The notes: a model not told the origin generated them from the sequence alone. Shown: positions 35,736 to 47,760, counted from the first letter of the stretch. The stretch: 64,000 nt of DNA from Augochlora pura (GCF_028453695.1 NC_135774.1:29016001-29080000), one strand, 5' to 3'. Translations and numbers: made by a program.

Positions 35736-36445
35736 TAATTCGTTTCGTTCCCGAACGGAAGCTTGTCTTCCGCCGGTTTAGCCGCGACGAGTGCGCATTG
35801 CCGAAAGAACACCGCTAATTGATCTTGTCTCGGGCCAATTAGATTTACGTTATGGCCGCGTTCGCGCCGGTCTCGCCGATAATTAGCTAATATCAAAGGC
35901 AATCTAGCGCCGATCGTTTTTGATTGCATCAATCTCCATGTATTACACGTCGCGTAGATTGCGGCGGCCGCCCGGGTATCAGCGAAGTACGGGCGAGTAC
36001 GCTAATTCCGCTAAAGCACAACAATTAGCTCGTCCATTATACGTGTCCGAGTCCCGAGGCAATTTGTCCAACCTGTCTGAGTTAGTTCCGCCGACGTTAC
36101 CGGTTTGCCGCGTTCGTTTCTCCGTGGCCGTGGAATTAGTTCCGCCAGTCCGGCAAATTTGGTACGATGACTCGGCCCGGACCGTGTAATTATCCGTTTG
36201 GCGACGACGAATCGGTGATTTTCCGTGACAACGCGCCGATCGACGCTGATTCAGAAACGCGATGACGGACCTCTCGCTCGAACGATTGGTCGAGCAACTT
36301 CTCCAGGGCTGTTTAATTGCACCGTGAAACCATCGCGATAATTAAATCGAACCTTTCGATTCATTAAAATTGGGAACTAATCCATTTCGACCTTAAGGTC
36401 TTAGTTATGGTTCTTTGGTTCAAACTTCGATTTACCGTAGAAGTA

Positions 36446-36532
36446 TTAGGTTAGGAAGAAGGAAATCCATTATTTTAGGTTAGGAAGAAAGAAATCCATT
36501 ATTTTAGGTTAGGAAGAAAGAAATCCATTATT
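36446..36532. repeat. 29 bp tandem repeat, three copies
   Basis: Units at 36446, 36475 and 36504 each begin TTAGGTTAGGAAGAA and end CCATTATT. The second and third are identical and the first differs at one base. Each unit holds two TTAGG pentamers, the arthropod telomere motif, but only as a dimer inside a longer unit. Confidence 0.93.
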
Positions 36533-36832
36533 TTTACGTGAAATTCAAGACTTTATTTAACATGTTTCCGATTGTCCGATTTAGGTGAAATATGCACCGT
36601 TTTGTTGTATAATTTGTTGCGATTTTAAAGGTACGCTAAGGAAGAATTTGTGACGAATGCTGTATATTATTTCTTTAATTATTAATCACTGTTTTCTCCA
36701 AGGACAATTACGGTACTATAGAGAATATAAATTCCGGTAAATATAAATTCCGTTTCGGTACAACAAACTCCGATGGCTGCTTCAAAAAGGATTTTATCCG
36801 CGCTTAGGCTAGCAATCGAAACAGCGATCCTC

Positions 36833-36985
36833 TGTGCCGCTAATTCGTACAAATAATTCGCGCCGCGGATTTGTACAGCTAATTCGTATCGCGGTTTTGT
36901 ACAGCTAATTCGTGCCGCTGATTCGTGCCGCCGATTTCCATCGCCGACAACGTAATGGTAATTTCTAACGCTAATTTGTATCGGT
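36833..36985. repeat. Degenerate repeat of GCTAATTCGTGCCGC-like units
   Basis: Five to six imperfect copies of GCTAATTCGT(A/G)(T/C)CGC...GATTTGTACA run head to tail at about 25-30 bp intervals. The units resemble each other only in the AATTCGTGCCGC core. Confidence 0.75.
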
Positions 36986-37209
36986 AATGTTTCAGCGTTA
37001 ACTCGCCGCGCTAGTTTCCGAGCGGATCGTCTCCCAACGTTCTCACGAGGACGACGCCGGGCCCCTAGCCACCGATATCTTCAATTAGCATCGTGCCAAT
37101 AATTAAATCGATTTTCAATTTACTGTTACGGCGGAAGGAATAGACGGTCACGGCTGCGAACATAATTGCGTCCCGCGATCCTCTTGCAGTCTCTATCGCC
37201 TCCTCTTCC

Positions 37210-37248
<39 letters not shown>

Positions 37249-37253
37249 AGAGC
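37210..37253. repeat. (CG)n then (AG)n compound microsatellite
   Basis: A run of eight CG dinucleotides passes straight into about thirteen AG dinucleotides. Alternating CG is a sequence type that can form Z-DNA. Confidence 0.92.
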
Positions 37254-37549
37254 GGCGCAACTTCGGATTACGCTCGCAATTAAGCCGGCCGTGGTACGCC
37301 GTTACTAAGCCCGTGTGTGTAACGCGCCGGTCATTTTACATTGTAACTTATAACCGTGACTTATAATTCATATGATTTGCGAACGCTCCAATAATTGGAA
37401 TATTTCTCTATTGCCGGGGAGCAATTATCCTACGCCGCCGATGCAATTAACGTCCGTACAACTTCTCCGTACGCGCTTTTCACGACCCCGCCGGTAAAAA
37501 TTTCATTTAATCATTCAATTACTCCTTAACCGTGAGAGAATCCATTTCC

Positions 37550-37571
37550 CGGGGGGAGGGGGGGGGGAGGG
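37550..37571. repeat. G-rich run
   Basis: Near-continuous G interrupted by single A residues on the plus strand, with G-quadruplex potential. The run length may be uncertain in assembly. Confidence 0.85.
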
Positions 37572-38105
37572 ACGATATTAACCGTAATTCCAGCGGCGCG
37601 CGTTAACATTGTAACCTGGTATTATCATTCATAAATGTATATCGATTTTGACAGGAGAAACGTAATTGTTCGTGCCTGCCTCGAGAATTTGCATTCACAA
37701 GATTTGCGTTATTATATGTTGACGGTGTTAATATTTGCGAAGCGTATATTGATTGAAACAGTAGGAGAGGCGATTGTGATGGTATTCATCCTGTCGAGAT
37801 GATTGCTCGAGATTTGCATTTTTAATACTTAGAATTATTACGTATTGATGTTACTATTATTTCTTGAAGCATATTGATTGAAAAGGAAAGATAGGTGATT
37901 AGAACGCTATTAATTTCAATTTTCAGTGTCTACAATTATTATAACGTTATTAATATTTATTAAAGCCTGGGAACATTTGCCAGATGCTGGTCCATCGCGT
38001 CGATCATCGATATTAGAGCTTCTTCAACGTATAAAAATTTTTATTATTCCAGATATTTACGGAATATCGAAATGCAATTTTATAGTAGCTTTTAAGCAGC
38101 CATAA

Positions 38106-38279
38106 CCTCTTAGGCACGGCTGAATTTTGCGGAAATAAAGTTTTTCATAACTAAATTACCATTTTAATCTAATAAAGTGAATTTCACTTTAATCGTTTAC
38201 TTTATTAATTAATAAAACAATTGATTAAAGAACGAAACACTCATAAAAGCCACTATAGTGGCGCGGCATGCGTAAGAGG
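38106..38279. mobile_element. TTAA-type MITE, 174 bp (CCTCTTA family)
   Basis: The right flank is TTAA at 38280-38283 and the left flank is ATAA (38102-38105), probably a mutated TTAA. The left end CCTCTTAGGCACGGC and the inverse right end CCTCTTACGCATGCC agree at 12 of 15 positions. A perfect 14 bp palindrome (half-site GCCACTA, 38249-38262) sits 17 bp inside the right end. The interior is AT-rich and non-coding. Confidence 0.72.
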
Positions 38280-38283
38280 TTAA

Positions 38284-38889
38284 AGGATCGTGAAAAATCG
38301 TAGAAACGAGCGGTTGCCGAGAGGACGGCGCAACGACCCAATCAGAAATTAGCAGTTTCGAGGGAGGACGTCCGATAAAAATGGTAACGATCCAATTTCC
38401 TTCGGCAGCGGAACGCGGTCCGCGCTAATAACGTCGAGGTCTCGCGCCCGGACGTCGAGCTCGTGCCTCCGCAGGAAACCCATCTTCTGTGGGGACGTTT
38501 CGAGCTCCTCCTCCTCCTCCCCTCTCTCCGTAGCCGCTCCCGTACCGACACGATTACGCGGAAATTCCGCGCGTGCCTTTAATCTACGCAATTCGCGCGC
38601 GATTCCCGCTCCTGAACGGCGAACGCGTATCCTTCTGGAGGAGCATAATTCTGCGGGACAATTTTCTAGCGAGACGGTTAGGCACCGGAACGCGGGCCGT
38701 TGCATACCAATCAGCGCGCCGGATGCAGGAGATACTAAATCGCGGCGCGCATGGCTTCGATCGCGGATAAAAAGTTCGGCCAGGACTTTTTCAAACGGAT
38801 GCTTCGGACATATTTTGTTGCGTCTCTTTGCAATGCCACTCGTCGTTTCTATAATCTTTTATATATTTTTATTTCCGTTTATTTCTATA
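38284..38889. other. Non-coding spacer
   Basis: A GC-rich block with frames on both strands (38349-38705 minus, 38342-38551 minus, 38573-38770 plus) that match nothing I know. Confidence 0.5.
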
Positions 38890-39150
38890 TTTTTTTAACT
38901 TGATACTTTCTATTTAATATTTGATATATTCTTCTTTAAATGTGATATATATTTTTCAAATTTTATATATTCTATTTTAAATATAATTCACTTTTTTACG
39001 TGGTAGATTCTTTATAGAATTTGTTGTATTCTTTTTAAAAATTTGTTACATTCCTTTTTAAATGTAGCAATATTTTCTTTTTTAAATGCGGTAATATATT
39101 CTTTTTAAAATGTAATTAATTCCTTTTACTGTAACACATTCTTCCGCAAT
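38890..39150. repeat. Degenerate T-rich tandem repeat, about 25-35 bp units
   Basis: TTTTTAAATGTAATATATTCTTT-like units recur about nine times with variable spacing. Shared words are ATATATTCT, CTTTTTAAA and GTAATATATTC. Confidence 0.65.
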
Positions 39151-39754
39151 CGCAACACTCTCTCGAAACGTTAATTTGTTAATGTTCTCAGACACGCTAA
39201 TATTACGTTAAAATGCGAAACGCTCTATTCTAAAGTGCGACGAAACATCGAGTAACAATTTAAAGGCGCCAACGAGTTTCGTTGCGTGCAAAGGGTTCTT
39301 TGAAAATAACCAACAATTATTGCAAATGATCAGGGAGATTTTCGCGAAAGAGCGGACATTCTTACGAAGTCTTAAGCAGTGTTTCTTTTTTTTTTAAAGG
39401 AGTTGGAAGATGTTTAGGCAGCGGTGTGTGTCGATCCCATCGATTACAACGATCGTACGAGAGGGCGACGTGGTAGCGTACGCGGGGCCAAGATGGTGGA
39501 AATTACTGTTCGCCTCGTAAATCGATGCAACGTGTAATTTACACCGCGAAACGGCGCTCCTTGCGGTCATAAAAGGCCATTACGGTGTTGCGCGAGCCGG
39601 CAGATATTAAAGCCGGATACTCCGGGCCGTTGGTCCTGCCAATGCTCGGACCTCTCTTCCTTCCTTCTTTATTTAAATATCCTCGCTGTCCTGTGGAAGT
39701 TCTCGGTTTCTTGCTTCAGACGTCTGCTCTCAGTTTACCGATCCTTATTTAAAC

Positions 39755-40155
39755 AGAGAAATTCTTCATTTAGATTTTAATATGTAAATTCTTAATCTGG
39801 ATTTAAAGAGGAATTATTTAAATAGAAAAAGTTATTTAAGTAGAAAAGTCTTCGTCTAGATTTAAATATAGTTTATCTAAATAAAGAAATTCTTCCTCTA
39901 GATTTAAATGGAATTTATTTAAATGGAGAAATTTTTCGACTATATTTAAGTATGGTCATATTTAAATTAAAAAACTCTTCATCTAAATTTAAATAAGAAT
40001 TATTTCAGTAGAGAAATTCTTCATCTAGATTTAATTAGAGTTTATTTAAATAGAGAAATTATTCGTCTAGATTGAAATCGAGTTTATTTAAACAGACAAA
40101 CTCTCCATCCAGATTTAAACAGTTATTATTGAAATATGTAAATTCTTCATCTATA
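39755..40155. repeat. Minisatellite, about 36 bp unit
   Basis: About eleven diverged copies of AGAAATTCTTCATCTAGATTTAAAT followed by an (A)GTTTATTTAAATAG-like spacer. The CATCTAGATTTAAA core is best preserved. Unit length varies from about 30 to 40 bp. Confidence 0.85.
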
Positions 40156-40423
40156 TGTAAAACGTTCCCCTGAATAATTCTGAATAATTCAATCGAATTT
40201 CATCACACCTCCCCACTTACGTTTAGGGCTCTTCAAAACTGCATCCTCGAATATGCATAACCAGAAGAGAACGCCTCAGAAAACAGCATATAAAATAATT
40301 TTTACATATAATCAATTCACAGACGATTTAAACAGACTCCAATACTGTGCATTAATCATTAAACATCGACTACAGAAAACTATATTTCGATTCGAAAGAA
40401 ACGAATATTAAATAGCGGAGTTA

Positions 40424-40475
40424 TGGCAGAAGGGGTTGAACACCCCATAAGCACGCTTCTTCTCAACCCCTTGCT
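40424..40475. repeat. Short inverted repeat
   Basis: GAAGGGGTTGA (about 40430) is matched by TCAACCCCTTG (about 40463) on the other strand, with about 22 bases between. No target-site duplication was identified. Confidence 0.55.
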
Positions 40476-40477
40476 TA

Positions 40478-40585
40478 CAATAGAAATAAATAAAATAAAT
40501 ATAAAATAAATACTAAATAACTAAAATAAATGCAATAGAAGAATATAATAGCAAAAATAATTGCAATAGAAATATCGTGCTACAA
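40478..40585. repeat. Dispersed AAATAAATAC repeat, copy 1
   Basis: A short (AAATAAAT)n tract followed by TGCAATAGAAGAATATAATAGCAAAAA and AATAGAAAT. The same order of words with few changes occurs at 47262-47424, 6.8 kb away, so the two are copies of one dispersed sequence rather than independent microsatellites. The complete element is unknown. Confidence 0.75.
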
Positions 40586-40605
40586 TTAGGCAAACGAATA
40601 GTTAA

Positions 40606-40843
40606 CCCTTTGCACTCGGAGCCATTTCAACTGCGAATCTAAAACAATTTTTATCTGGCTTTTAATATTTCCATTTTATATAACAAAATTGATTCTATGC
40701 ATAGGAAATTGTTATTCAGTTACACTTTCAACAATTTTAATCTAAGCTTTTCTAAATCCAAGCTTTGCCGATGTCAATAATTTTTGGAACCGTGTTACAA
40801 CAATTTTAATGGCGCCGCAGAGTCGCCCCCAGAGTGCAAAGGG
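40606..40843 (-). mobile_element. TTAA-flanked MITE, 238 bp (GCACTCG family)
   Basis: Flanked by TTAA at 40602-40605 and 40844-40847. The left end CCCTTTGCACTCGGAGCC and inverse right end CCCTTTGCACTCTGGGGG agree over the first 12 bases. It is inverted relative to 27686 and 62702: the GAGCCATTTCAACTG arm is at the left and the GGCGC...AGTCGCC arm at the right. The stem GGCG...CGCC (40811-40827) lies 16 bp inside the right end. Confidence 0.83.
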
Positions 40844-40847
40844 TTAA

Positions 40848-41786
40848 GTTTCTCTCTTTGGACAACAGAATTATGAAACCCGTCGTAATAATAGAATTCT
40901 GAAACCCTTTCCAGTCGCAAAGTAAAATTCTTCTTGTAAACAGCATGTCGTCGGCGCTCGGGGACCAATTTCACCGTGTCTCCGGCACGAAAAAAGGATC
41001 ACCTCGAGGACACACCCTAAAGGAGCGTGTACTCCTTTACCTGCGTGTAGGTGTCCTCGTTTTTCCCCGGCGTCTCCCGGTAATCCAGCGCGAAGCCGAC
41101 GTGCCATCAGCCGCCGACTGAAAAGGCAGCGGATAATTTTGCAACGCGAAATGTATCATGCAAATCGGCGGGCAATTCGAGTCGCGTACTCGTCGTGTGA
41201 GCTCGAACAGATACGAGCATGGTGGGGGAGAGGGGAGGGGTGGACGGAGCCACGGGGATGTAATCGTTCCCGGGCCCTTCTCCTCCGATCACCGTTTCAC
41301 GGCCGTTCCACGGAAGATAGCGAGGACCGATTTATTAGTTATGCGAAGCCGTCAGCCATCGTCCCGTCAATCGTGCGCCCAACGCGATACGCCAGGGCTT
41401 AAATGATTTTTTCCCCCGTAAAGTATCATTACGATCCTTCTCTTCCTTCTTCGGACGATCCTCAGCAATCTAGAAGAGAAAAAAAAAAGGAGCAACCATC
41501 GGCTCTGATAATCTTCCGTTCCTAATCGGCAATCACACGGCTCATTTGTGACCGAGTTTCATTACTTGCAAATTGTTAAACTGTAGCAAATCGTGCACCT
41601 TGTCGATCGTTCCCCTTTTTTATTGCGAATTTGCATAGTCTTCATGGAATTCGATCATGTCGATCGATTTGTTATTCTTGTTGATCGAGTTAGTTTGTTT
41701 AATATGTTTTAATCAATTGGTTTAGCGGGATTTTGTTCAGCGGTTTTTGTTCCTTTTTATTTCGATTTATTTGATTCGTTTTTTGA
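40848..41786. other. Non-coding stretch
   Basis: Mixed composition. Small frames at 40871-41107 and 41107-41292 (minus) and 41139-41406 (plus) overlap each other and are unrecognised. Confidence 0.55.
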
Positions 41787-42030
41787 GGTTAGATTACTTT
41801 ATCGGATTTTTTCCTAAAAAATTTGTATTCCTTTTCGTTTCGATTTATTTGATTCGTTTTGGGGGTTAGATCGCTTCGTTAGATTTTATTCAGCAATTTT
41901 TATTCCTTTTTATTTTGATATGTTTGATTTATTTTTGGGGTTAGATTGCTTTGTCGGATTTTGTCCTGCAATTTTTATTCCTCTTTACGTCGATTTATTT
42001 GATTCGTTTTTGAGGTTAGATCGCTTTGTC
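41787..42030. repeat. 75-77 bp tandem repeat, about 3.2 copies
   Basis: Units start with GGTTAGAT at 41787, 41864, 41939 and 42014. Each contains TC(G)GATTTT...AATTTTTATTCCT and CGATTTATTTGATTCGTTTT. Identity between units is high. An upstream partial copy is visible at about 41700-41786. Confidence 0.88.
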
Positions 42031-42120
42031 TTTGTGCCGCGATTCGACTGCAGATTTTGTGCAGTTGTAATAAAAATAAGTAGATCGTAGTCCATAGCCA
42101 GTGTAAATATTTCGAATAGT

Positions 42121-42150
42121 TAAAAAGGTATATAATTATATACCTTTTTA
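42121..42150. repeat. Perfect 30 bp palindrome
   Basis: The half-site TAAAAAGGTATATAA is followed immediately by its exact reverse complement with no loop. The next flanking bases do not pair. The centre is AATT within TATATAATTATATA. Confidence 0.95.
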
Positions 42151-43430
42151 GCAAATTTGCAACTCATGATTAAGAGAACCAGCAGCCCCTATGTCTTGCA
42201 ATCAGACGATCTTCATTATAGAGCGATTCCAATCTTCGATACAGCAATGTCGGCTCTCCTTTTTTATTCCACTTAGCATGCTTCTTCCATTAACAATTAC
42301 AGGAATTCCCGCGATTCCTCCGCCAATTGCCACAAGATTATTTATAACATCAGATTCGCTTTCGAGGCTCGCCGTCGTCAGCGGATGACGAACGGCATTC
42401 TTGCGCGCTGCCGATCGGTTTCCGCAAACCACATCCCGGCATTATCGTAGTCGCGATGAAATTTCGCGGCAATCTTGCGCGCGCGATTAGCGATCGACCG
42501 CAGTGTGGATTTATCGGAAAGCATCTGCGGTCGCCGTAAAATAAGATCCGGCGCGTGGAGCGTGGCGAAAAACGCTCCGCCATTCCGATACGGCATTACC
42601 GATCTACGATCGACGAGTCTCGCGATACAATTCCATCGACTTCCATTCGCAAGAATCCCGGGGTTTCGATGAGAAAAAGCCGAGCCATAACCAGGGGGCC
42701 ATCGTCGGCGGCCATCTTGCCAATCGGCCGAAGAAACTAATCCGACGCCGCGGTCACGTTATCTTAACAATAAAACTTCGCCGCGTTGATAAACCATGCG
42801 AAATCCCGTTCGCCGGTATCATTATCTCTCGGACGATTCCCGAGCATCATCCCCGTTGACCGTCCGCATCACCGTTTTTCTCGCCGCGCCGTTCTCGTTC
42901 GTTTCAGCCGGCGGACAACGGCGCGGCGGTCGTCTTATCGCCGGCCGTCCACCAGCCCTCTCCCCTAACTCCCGGCTAAATAATCCACCCACGGCTTTCG
43001 AATAAATTTCACGGGCTCGCGGCCGCGGCGCGTCGATATTTATGAAAATTGGCAGCCGGTCGGTTTCTACTCCGTGACAGCCGAGGAAACCGCGTTGCCC
43101 GCGAAAGCGATCTTCCTCTTTTGCTTCTTTTCGTTGTTGCCCGCTTCGTGCCGGCGGGATTTATACGATACCGGTGGATGCAGGATGTGTAAAGTGTATC
43201 ACGGTGCCATTCGACTAATTAGTCGGCGGTCTTTGGGCGCGAGTCGATGCTGCGAATTTAATCCTTCGCGCTGGGAACTGTTTCGAGGGAGATATTTGCA
43301 ATCTACTGGATTCGACAGGTTATGTTTATGCTCTGGAGACGTTTCCGGCGAATTTCAGTGGGAAATGTTTTTGCAAGAATAAATCGTTATCTGATAAGAA
43401 CGATTAGACTGTACGCTGCACGCAGATAGC
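42151..43430. other. GC-rich non-coding stretch
   Basis: Several overlapping frames occur on both strands between 42190 and 43010, and one plus-strand frame at 43074-43382 has a hydrophobic start. None is recognised. The hydrophobic stretch after its Met is short and has no supporting context, so I do not call a gene. Confidence 0.5.
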
Positions 43431-43770
43431 ACAAGGATGTCTTAAAGACGTCTGGTTTACGACTTTCCGGATGTTTTTAAGACGTCTTGAATGTCTTATG
43501 AATGTCCTAGAAAGTGTGTTACAAATACAGACATCTTTTATATCTTCCTGACATAACCTAGACATTCGCTACGTCCTTAAGACATTTTAAATGTTCAAAA
43601 GAAGTTCTATAAATGTTCTATAATTTAGACTTCTTTAAGACGTTCTTTAGCCGTTTGAAAGACATCTTAGGGAGGTTTTATGGGCGTCTTATAGACGTTC
43701 TATGATCATCTTAAAGACGATTTTATGCCATTCATAGGCCGTTTGAAAGACGTTCATGGACCATTTGTAG
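43431..43770. repeat. Degenerate minisatellite with AAGACGTCTT-like cores
   Basis: Words TTAAGACGTCT, TTTGAAAGACGTTC, TATGGGCGTCTTA and TAGACGTTCTATGATC recur every 15-30 bp. Many are themselves palindromic around GACGTC. Old and irregular. Confidence 0.7.
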
Positions 43771-45409
43771 AAAATATAGGAATAAGAGTGAATTAGCAAT
43801 AGTATACATATATAGGCAATAAATGTAAGACAGCACTTTATTAACAATTTTCAACCCTTCCAGCTAAATTTTATAGTTTACAATTATCAATAATTTCTAA
43901 AATGAAAAATACTAAAACTATCACTTCGACGGCCATGATAAGCTTCATCGCCAAACGAGAGAAGCCATGTTGAATTCACGTGTCCCGCAATGAACCCGAA
44001 CCAATTTTTATCACGCTCAACCATCTCCGATCTGCTCTAATTAACCGAGCCGTACAATGCGCGGCCAATAATTAGTTACCGACACTACAAAACCGGGGCA
44101 CCGCGATAATTCAGCGGCTCGTAATAACAATTTTTTTGCGCGGCTCACTGCCACCGGCGATTATTCGCCGGCGCGTAAAAATCATTTCTTGCGTCGGGCA
44201 TAAATCGAGTATACCGAATCAGGTTCCGGTGTGATGCCCCGGGAGAGGGTTGAAAGGAGTAATCGCGGCGATAAATCGTGACCGCGGCAACGGTTTTTGC
44301 TCGCGGATCAGCCGGACGGGCTCGGCGGCCGGCGCTGATTTTACGGAATCCTTAATGGCGGCGAGCACGACGGCGTTCGATCGTGTTCGGCAGTCGGACG
44401 TGTTAAAACTCCGCCACGGGGATAATTAAAGGGGAACGGCGAGGATTAATTAGGTTGGCGCAAAACCGTGGATAGAGGGGAACGGTCGCCGGTGTTTCTT
44501 CTCCGGCGACTGTACCACCGACACCGGCCCGTCTACGGCCGGCTGGCACCTTACCTAAGATCCGGACATGTTTTTGCGACGCGATTCCCGATCCCGACAC
44601 ACTCGGGCACACCCGGAGCTCCCTCGCTCCTCCCTCTCCCCTTCCTTTCCGTTTTCCACTCCATTAAACGTTCGCGGCCGATTCCCGATGAAAAAACCCG
44701 GCGATTTTTCATCTGGACGAGTGTTCGCCATTACGCCTCCAATTACGATCGAGTTACACGTTGCTGGAAATAATTAGGGGATCGCGATCGACGGGGCCAA
44801 GGTTCTCCGCGCTAAGAGATGGGGGTGATCGGATCATGCTAATGTAGTCGACTATGGACTTCGAAAATCGCGATAGTAATTCTGTTATTTTCAATCGTTG
44901 CTAATGGACTGCGGTTTTTGCATATAGAAATAGTATAAGGTATAGTGTACATTTTTAAATCGCAGTGACTTTTTAGAGAGCGATTAAGTTGCTTCAATTT
45001 TCGATTAAATGCTGCAAGGGTTGGTTTATTACTGATTCATTTATTAATTATATAGATGGAATAAGGTAGCGATAAAAAATTGTGCAGAAGGTAGAATGTT
45101 CCTTAAATCTGCAGAATTTAACAAGAAATTCTTGTGTCCGTAATTAAATTAAATAATAAAATTAAATAATTTTGTAAAACAGGTATTCTACACATTACAC
45201 ATTTATTTCTACCTGAAGCTGTCACTAGTTACTAAATATTATCAGTATTAAATACATTAAAAATTAACAGCAAAATTAAAAATCAAAAACTCTAGAGTTT
45301 TATTTAAGCAAAGTTAAATTTTATTATTAATATTGTCTGTTATTTATTATTCATTAAATTGACATATAATGTAAGGGCCTTTAACATCAGAAGTGTTTTA
45401 GGGAGACTA

Positions 45410-45620
45410 TTTAAAATTGCGACTAATACTATAATATAAAATTCTCAATTATGACTATAACACTATAATACTATACTAATATATAATACTATATTAATAC
45501 ATTATATAATATAATGCTATATTAATACATTATATAATATAATACTATATTAATACTATATAAATACTATATTAATATATAATACTATAATTCTATAATA
45601 CTGTAATACTGTAATAGTCC
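45410..45620. repeat. AT-rich degenerate tandem repeat
   Basis: ACTATATTAATACATTATATAATATAATGCT-like units, then shorter ATACTATATTAAT and TACTGTAA words. The pattern is roughly 13 and 30 bp periodic. Confidence 0.8.
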
Positions 45621-47261
45621 CGGCGACCTGAGCGAGCCTGTACAGAAGCGGCGACCGCAGAAAGAGGAAGGAACGCCGAAAGAAATAGGAAAAAAGTGAG
45701 CAACGAAGGAAGTTCTCGTTTTCTGTATTCTTCCTAGCGACTGTACCCGCCTTCTAGCACCCTTCCATAGGGTCCAGCCACGTTTTTACCTTCTTGCTCT
45801 GCCTCTCCCCGCTCCCGCCGTCCTCGTTCTTCTTTCGACGGCCGTTCTTCTCCCTCTCCGCGCGGTGCGGCACTCACCGGCCCTGACTCCTGCCGGCTCG
45901 CCGTTACGCTGTTAAACGAGCGAATCGCCAGTAGCTATCGGCGCGAGCGCATCTGGAAAGAATAAAGTACACGTTACGAAGGGTAAGCAAGCAGTCGTGC
46001 AGCAATGCAAGCCGGCTAACGTAGACTGCATAAGTAATAGAGAGGCCGCGGGCCTTGGTTCGGCATTAGACCTCGCGCAACAAGACCGCCTTTTTTTCGA
46101 AAGAAATTCGTCCGATCTACCCCTATGAATCGTTCGGATGAATTTTTACGGAGTTTCCATCCCCTCTTTTTCCGTCAGCCTTGTTTCAGTACGGTTAGGC
46201 CGATGCGGCAGCTGGGAAATCGCTGAACGCGCTTTGCGCTGAAGATTATGCACTTACTATATCACTATTACTATATAGTTGCGTTCATTTCGATAACGAT
46301 AAACTGGGCAATTTTTATTAATTTTTTGTATATTTATAAAGCATAGATTTATTAAGCTTCATATTTATAAGGCATATTTTAGGATCATTTAGACAGTCTA
46401 ACAATTTTCTAAAACCCATTTTTAATATTTATACTGAGAAGAGATATTTACAAGCTACTTACAACGCGTTACCTAATTATCCTCTGCACTTATGTTAATT
46501 CGACGGCGGATTTTTATCAAAAACAACATTTATTCAAATTAGTTCTGAATAAATAAATATATTGATTAATTATTTAAGCAATTAATTATTAGATTCATCA
46601 TTGAATTAATTAGCCCTGGTAAGAGAGATAAGGATCGACGGCTGTCCCGTTTCTGCTCCTAATTTCGTCTCGAATGAGGAGTAATTTAGACGAGCCACGA
46701 AGGCAGGCGAACAAATAAAATATAGGTGAACATTCCATTAGCCCGAAAGTGGCAAGCAAAAAAGTTCGGGATCGTGTAGAAGCACTTAAGATAAACTTCA
46801 CGGAATAAGCGAACGAGGATCAGATAACGATTCCTTTGCGCTGCAAGTCCGCGAGAGGGCCGCCGATACGTAAAAAGAACAGCGCGAACTTTGACCCGAA
46901 AAATAAATCTTTCCGTTTGATTGGAATGTCTGTGTTCCAGCGGGAATGCCAGGCCCAGGAACGATACTCTTATGGGAAAAATATTTTTACGAGTACCATG
47001 TATAAATAAATATACAATAAATGTGTATATAAATAGAAATACACTGTAAAATAGATTTAAATAAAGTTATTGAGTACAGGGGTGGAAAAAATTAAATTGA
47101 AATAGAAAACAGAAATAACAACTGTTCTGAGTGCAGAATAAATGAAATTCGCTTTATAATTCGATAAATTTCAGATATTCGATCTTTGCTATGACTTATT
47201 TTTGCCGTAAATAGAGATCTGGAGTATTATAATCAGATTGCGGAAAATGTGATAAATATAA

Positions 47262-47424
47262 AATAAATACAAAATAAATAAAATAAATACAGAATAAATA
47301 CTAAAATAAATACTAAATAAATGAAATAAATGCAGAATAAATACTAAAATAAATACTAAACAAATGAAATAAGTGCAATAGAAGAATATAACAGCAAAAA
47401 ATATTTATAATAGAAATTTCCCAA
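47262..47424. repeat. Dispersed AAATAAATAC repeat, copy 2
   Basis: Longer AAATAAATAC-type tract than copy 1 at 40478, followed by AAGTGCAATAGAAGAATATAACAGCAAAAA and AATAGAAAT in the same order. The shared non-repetitive tail is what marks common descent. Confidence 0.75.
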
Positions 47425-47760
47425 TAAACGCGTAAAAGTCCGCCGATCTAATAATAACGACGGTTCCAGACGAGCACTTTCAGTGTCACGCACGGCCGAG
47501 CCGCAATAAACGTCCGGATCAGCGCGGATCTCGTTTTACGACGCATTGACACGCATAAATGTGTCCGCGGATGCGTGAAAACTCGCGAAACGCTTCCTTC
47601 CGTCCACAGTTGCAACGCTTCGAATAAAAACGGAAGAAAAAGAAGAGAGGGAAACAGAAAAGCAGAGTTCGCAGACTAAATCGCGAACGATTGCCGCGCG
47701 TCGGTTCGAAAGAGCCGCCGGACGATGCTTCGATCGCGATCGTTGGCGCATACGAAGTGT

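Larger units (their letters stand above)
34918..38101. other. Non-coding stretch with several local duplications
   Basis: GC-rich parts (34920-35340, 35740-36330, 36990-37330) have small unrecognised frames. The remainder is AT-rich. Repeats at 35501, 36446, 36833, 37210 and 37551 are listed separately. Confidence 0.55.
43771..47760. other. Non-coding stretch
   Basis: GC-rich at 44090-44830 and 45610-46090, AT-rich elsewhere. Frames at 44403-44612 (minus) and 44468-44773 (plus) oppose each other and are not recognised. An AT repeat (45410) and a second copy of the AAATAAATAC element (47262) are listed separately. Confidence 0.5.

Noticed and set aside
39280..39300. GTGCAAAGGGTT resembling a right MITE end
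   Set aside because: It is followed by C instead of AA, and no family arm or left end lies within 300 bp upstream.
43074..43382. 102-codon plus-strand frame with a signal-peptide-like start
   Set aside because: The hydrophobic stretch is short, no family is recognised, and there is no splice or promoter context. It could be chance in GC-rich DNA.
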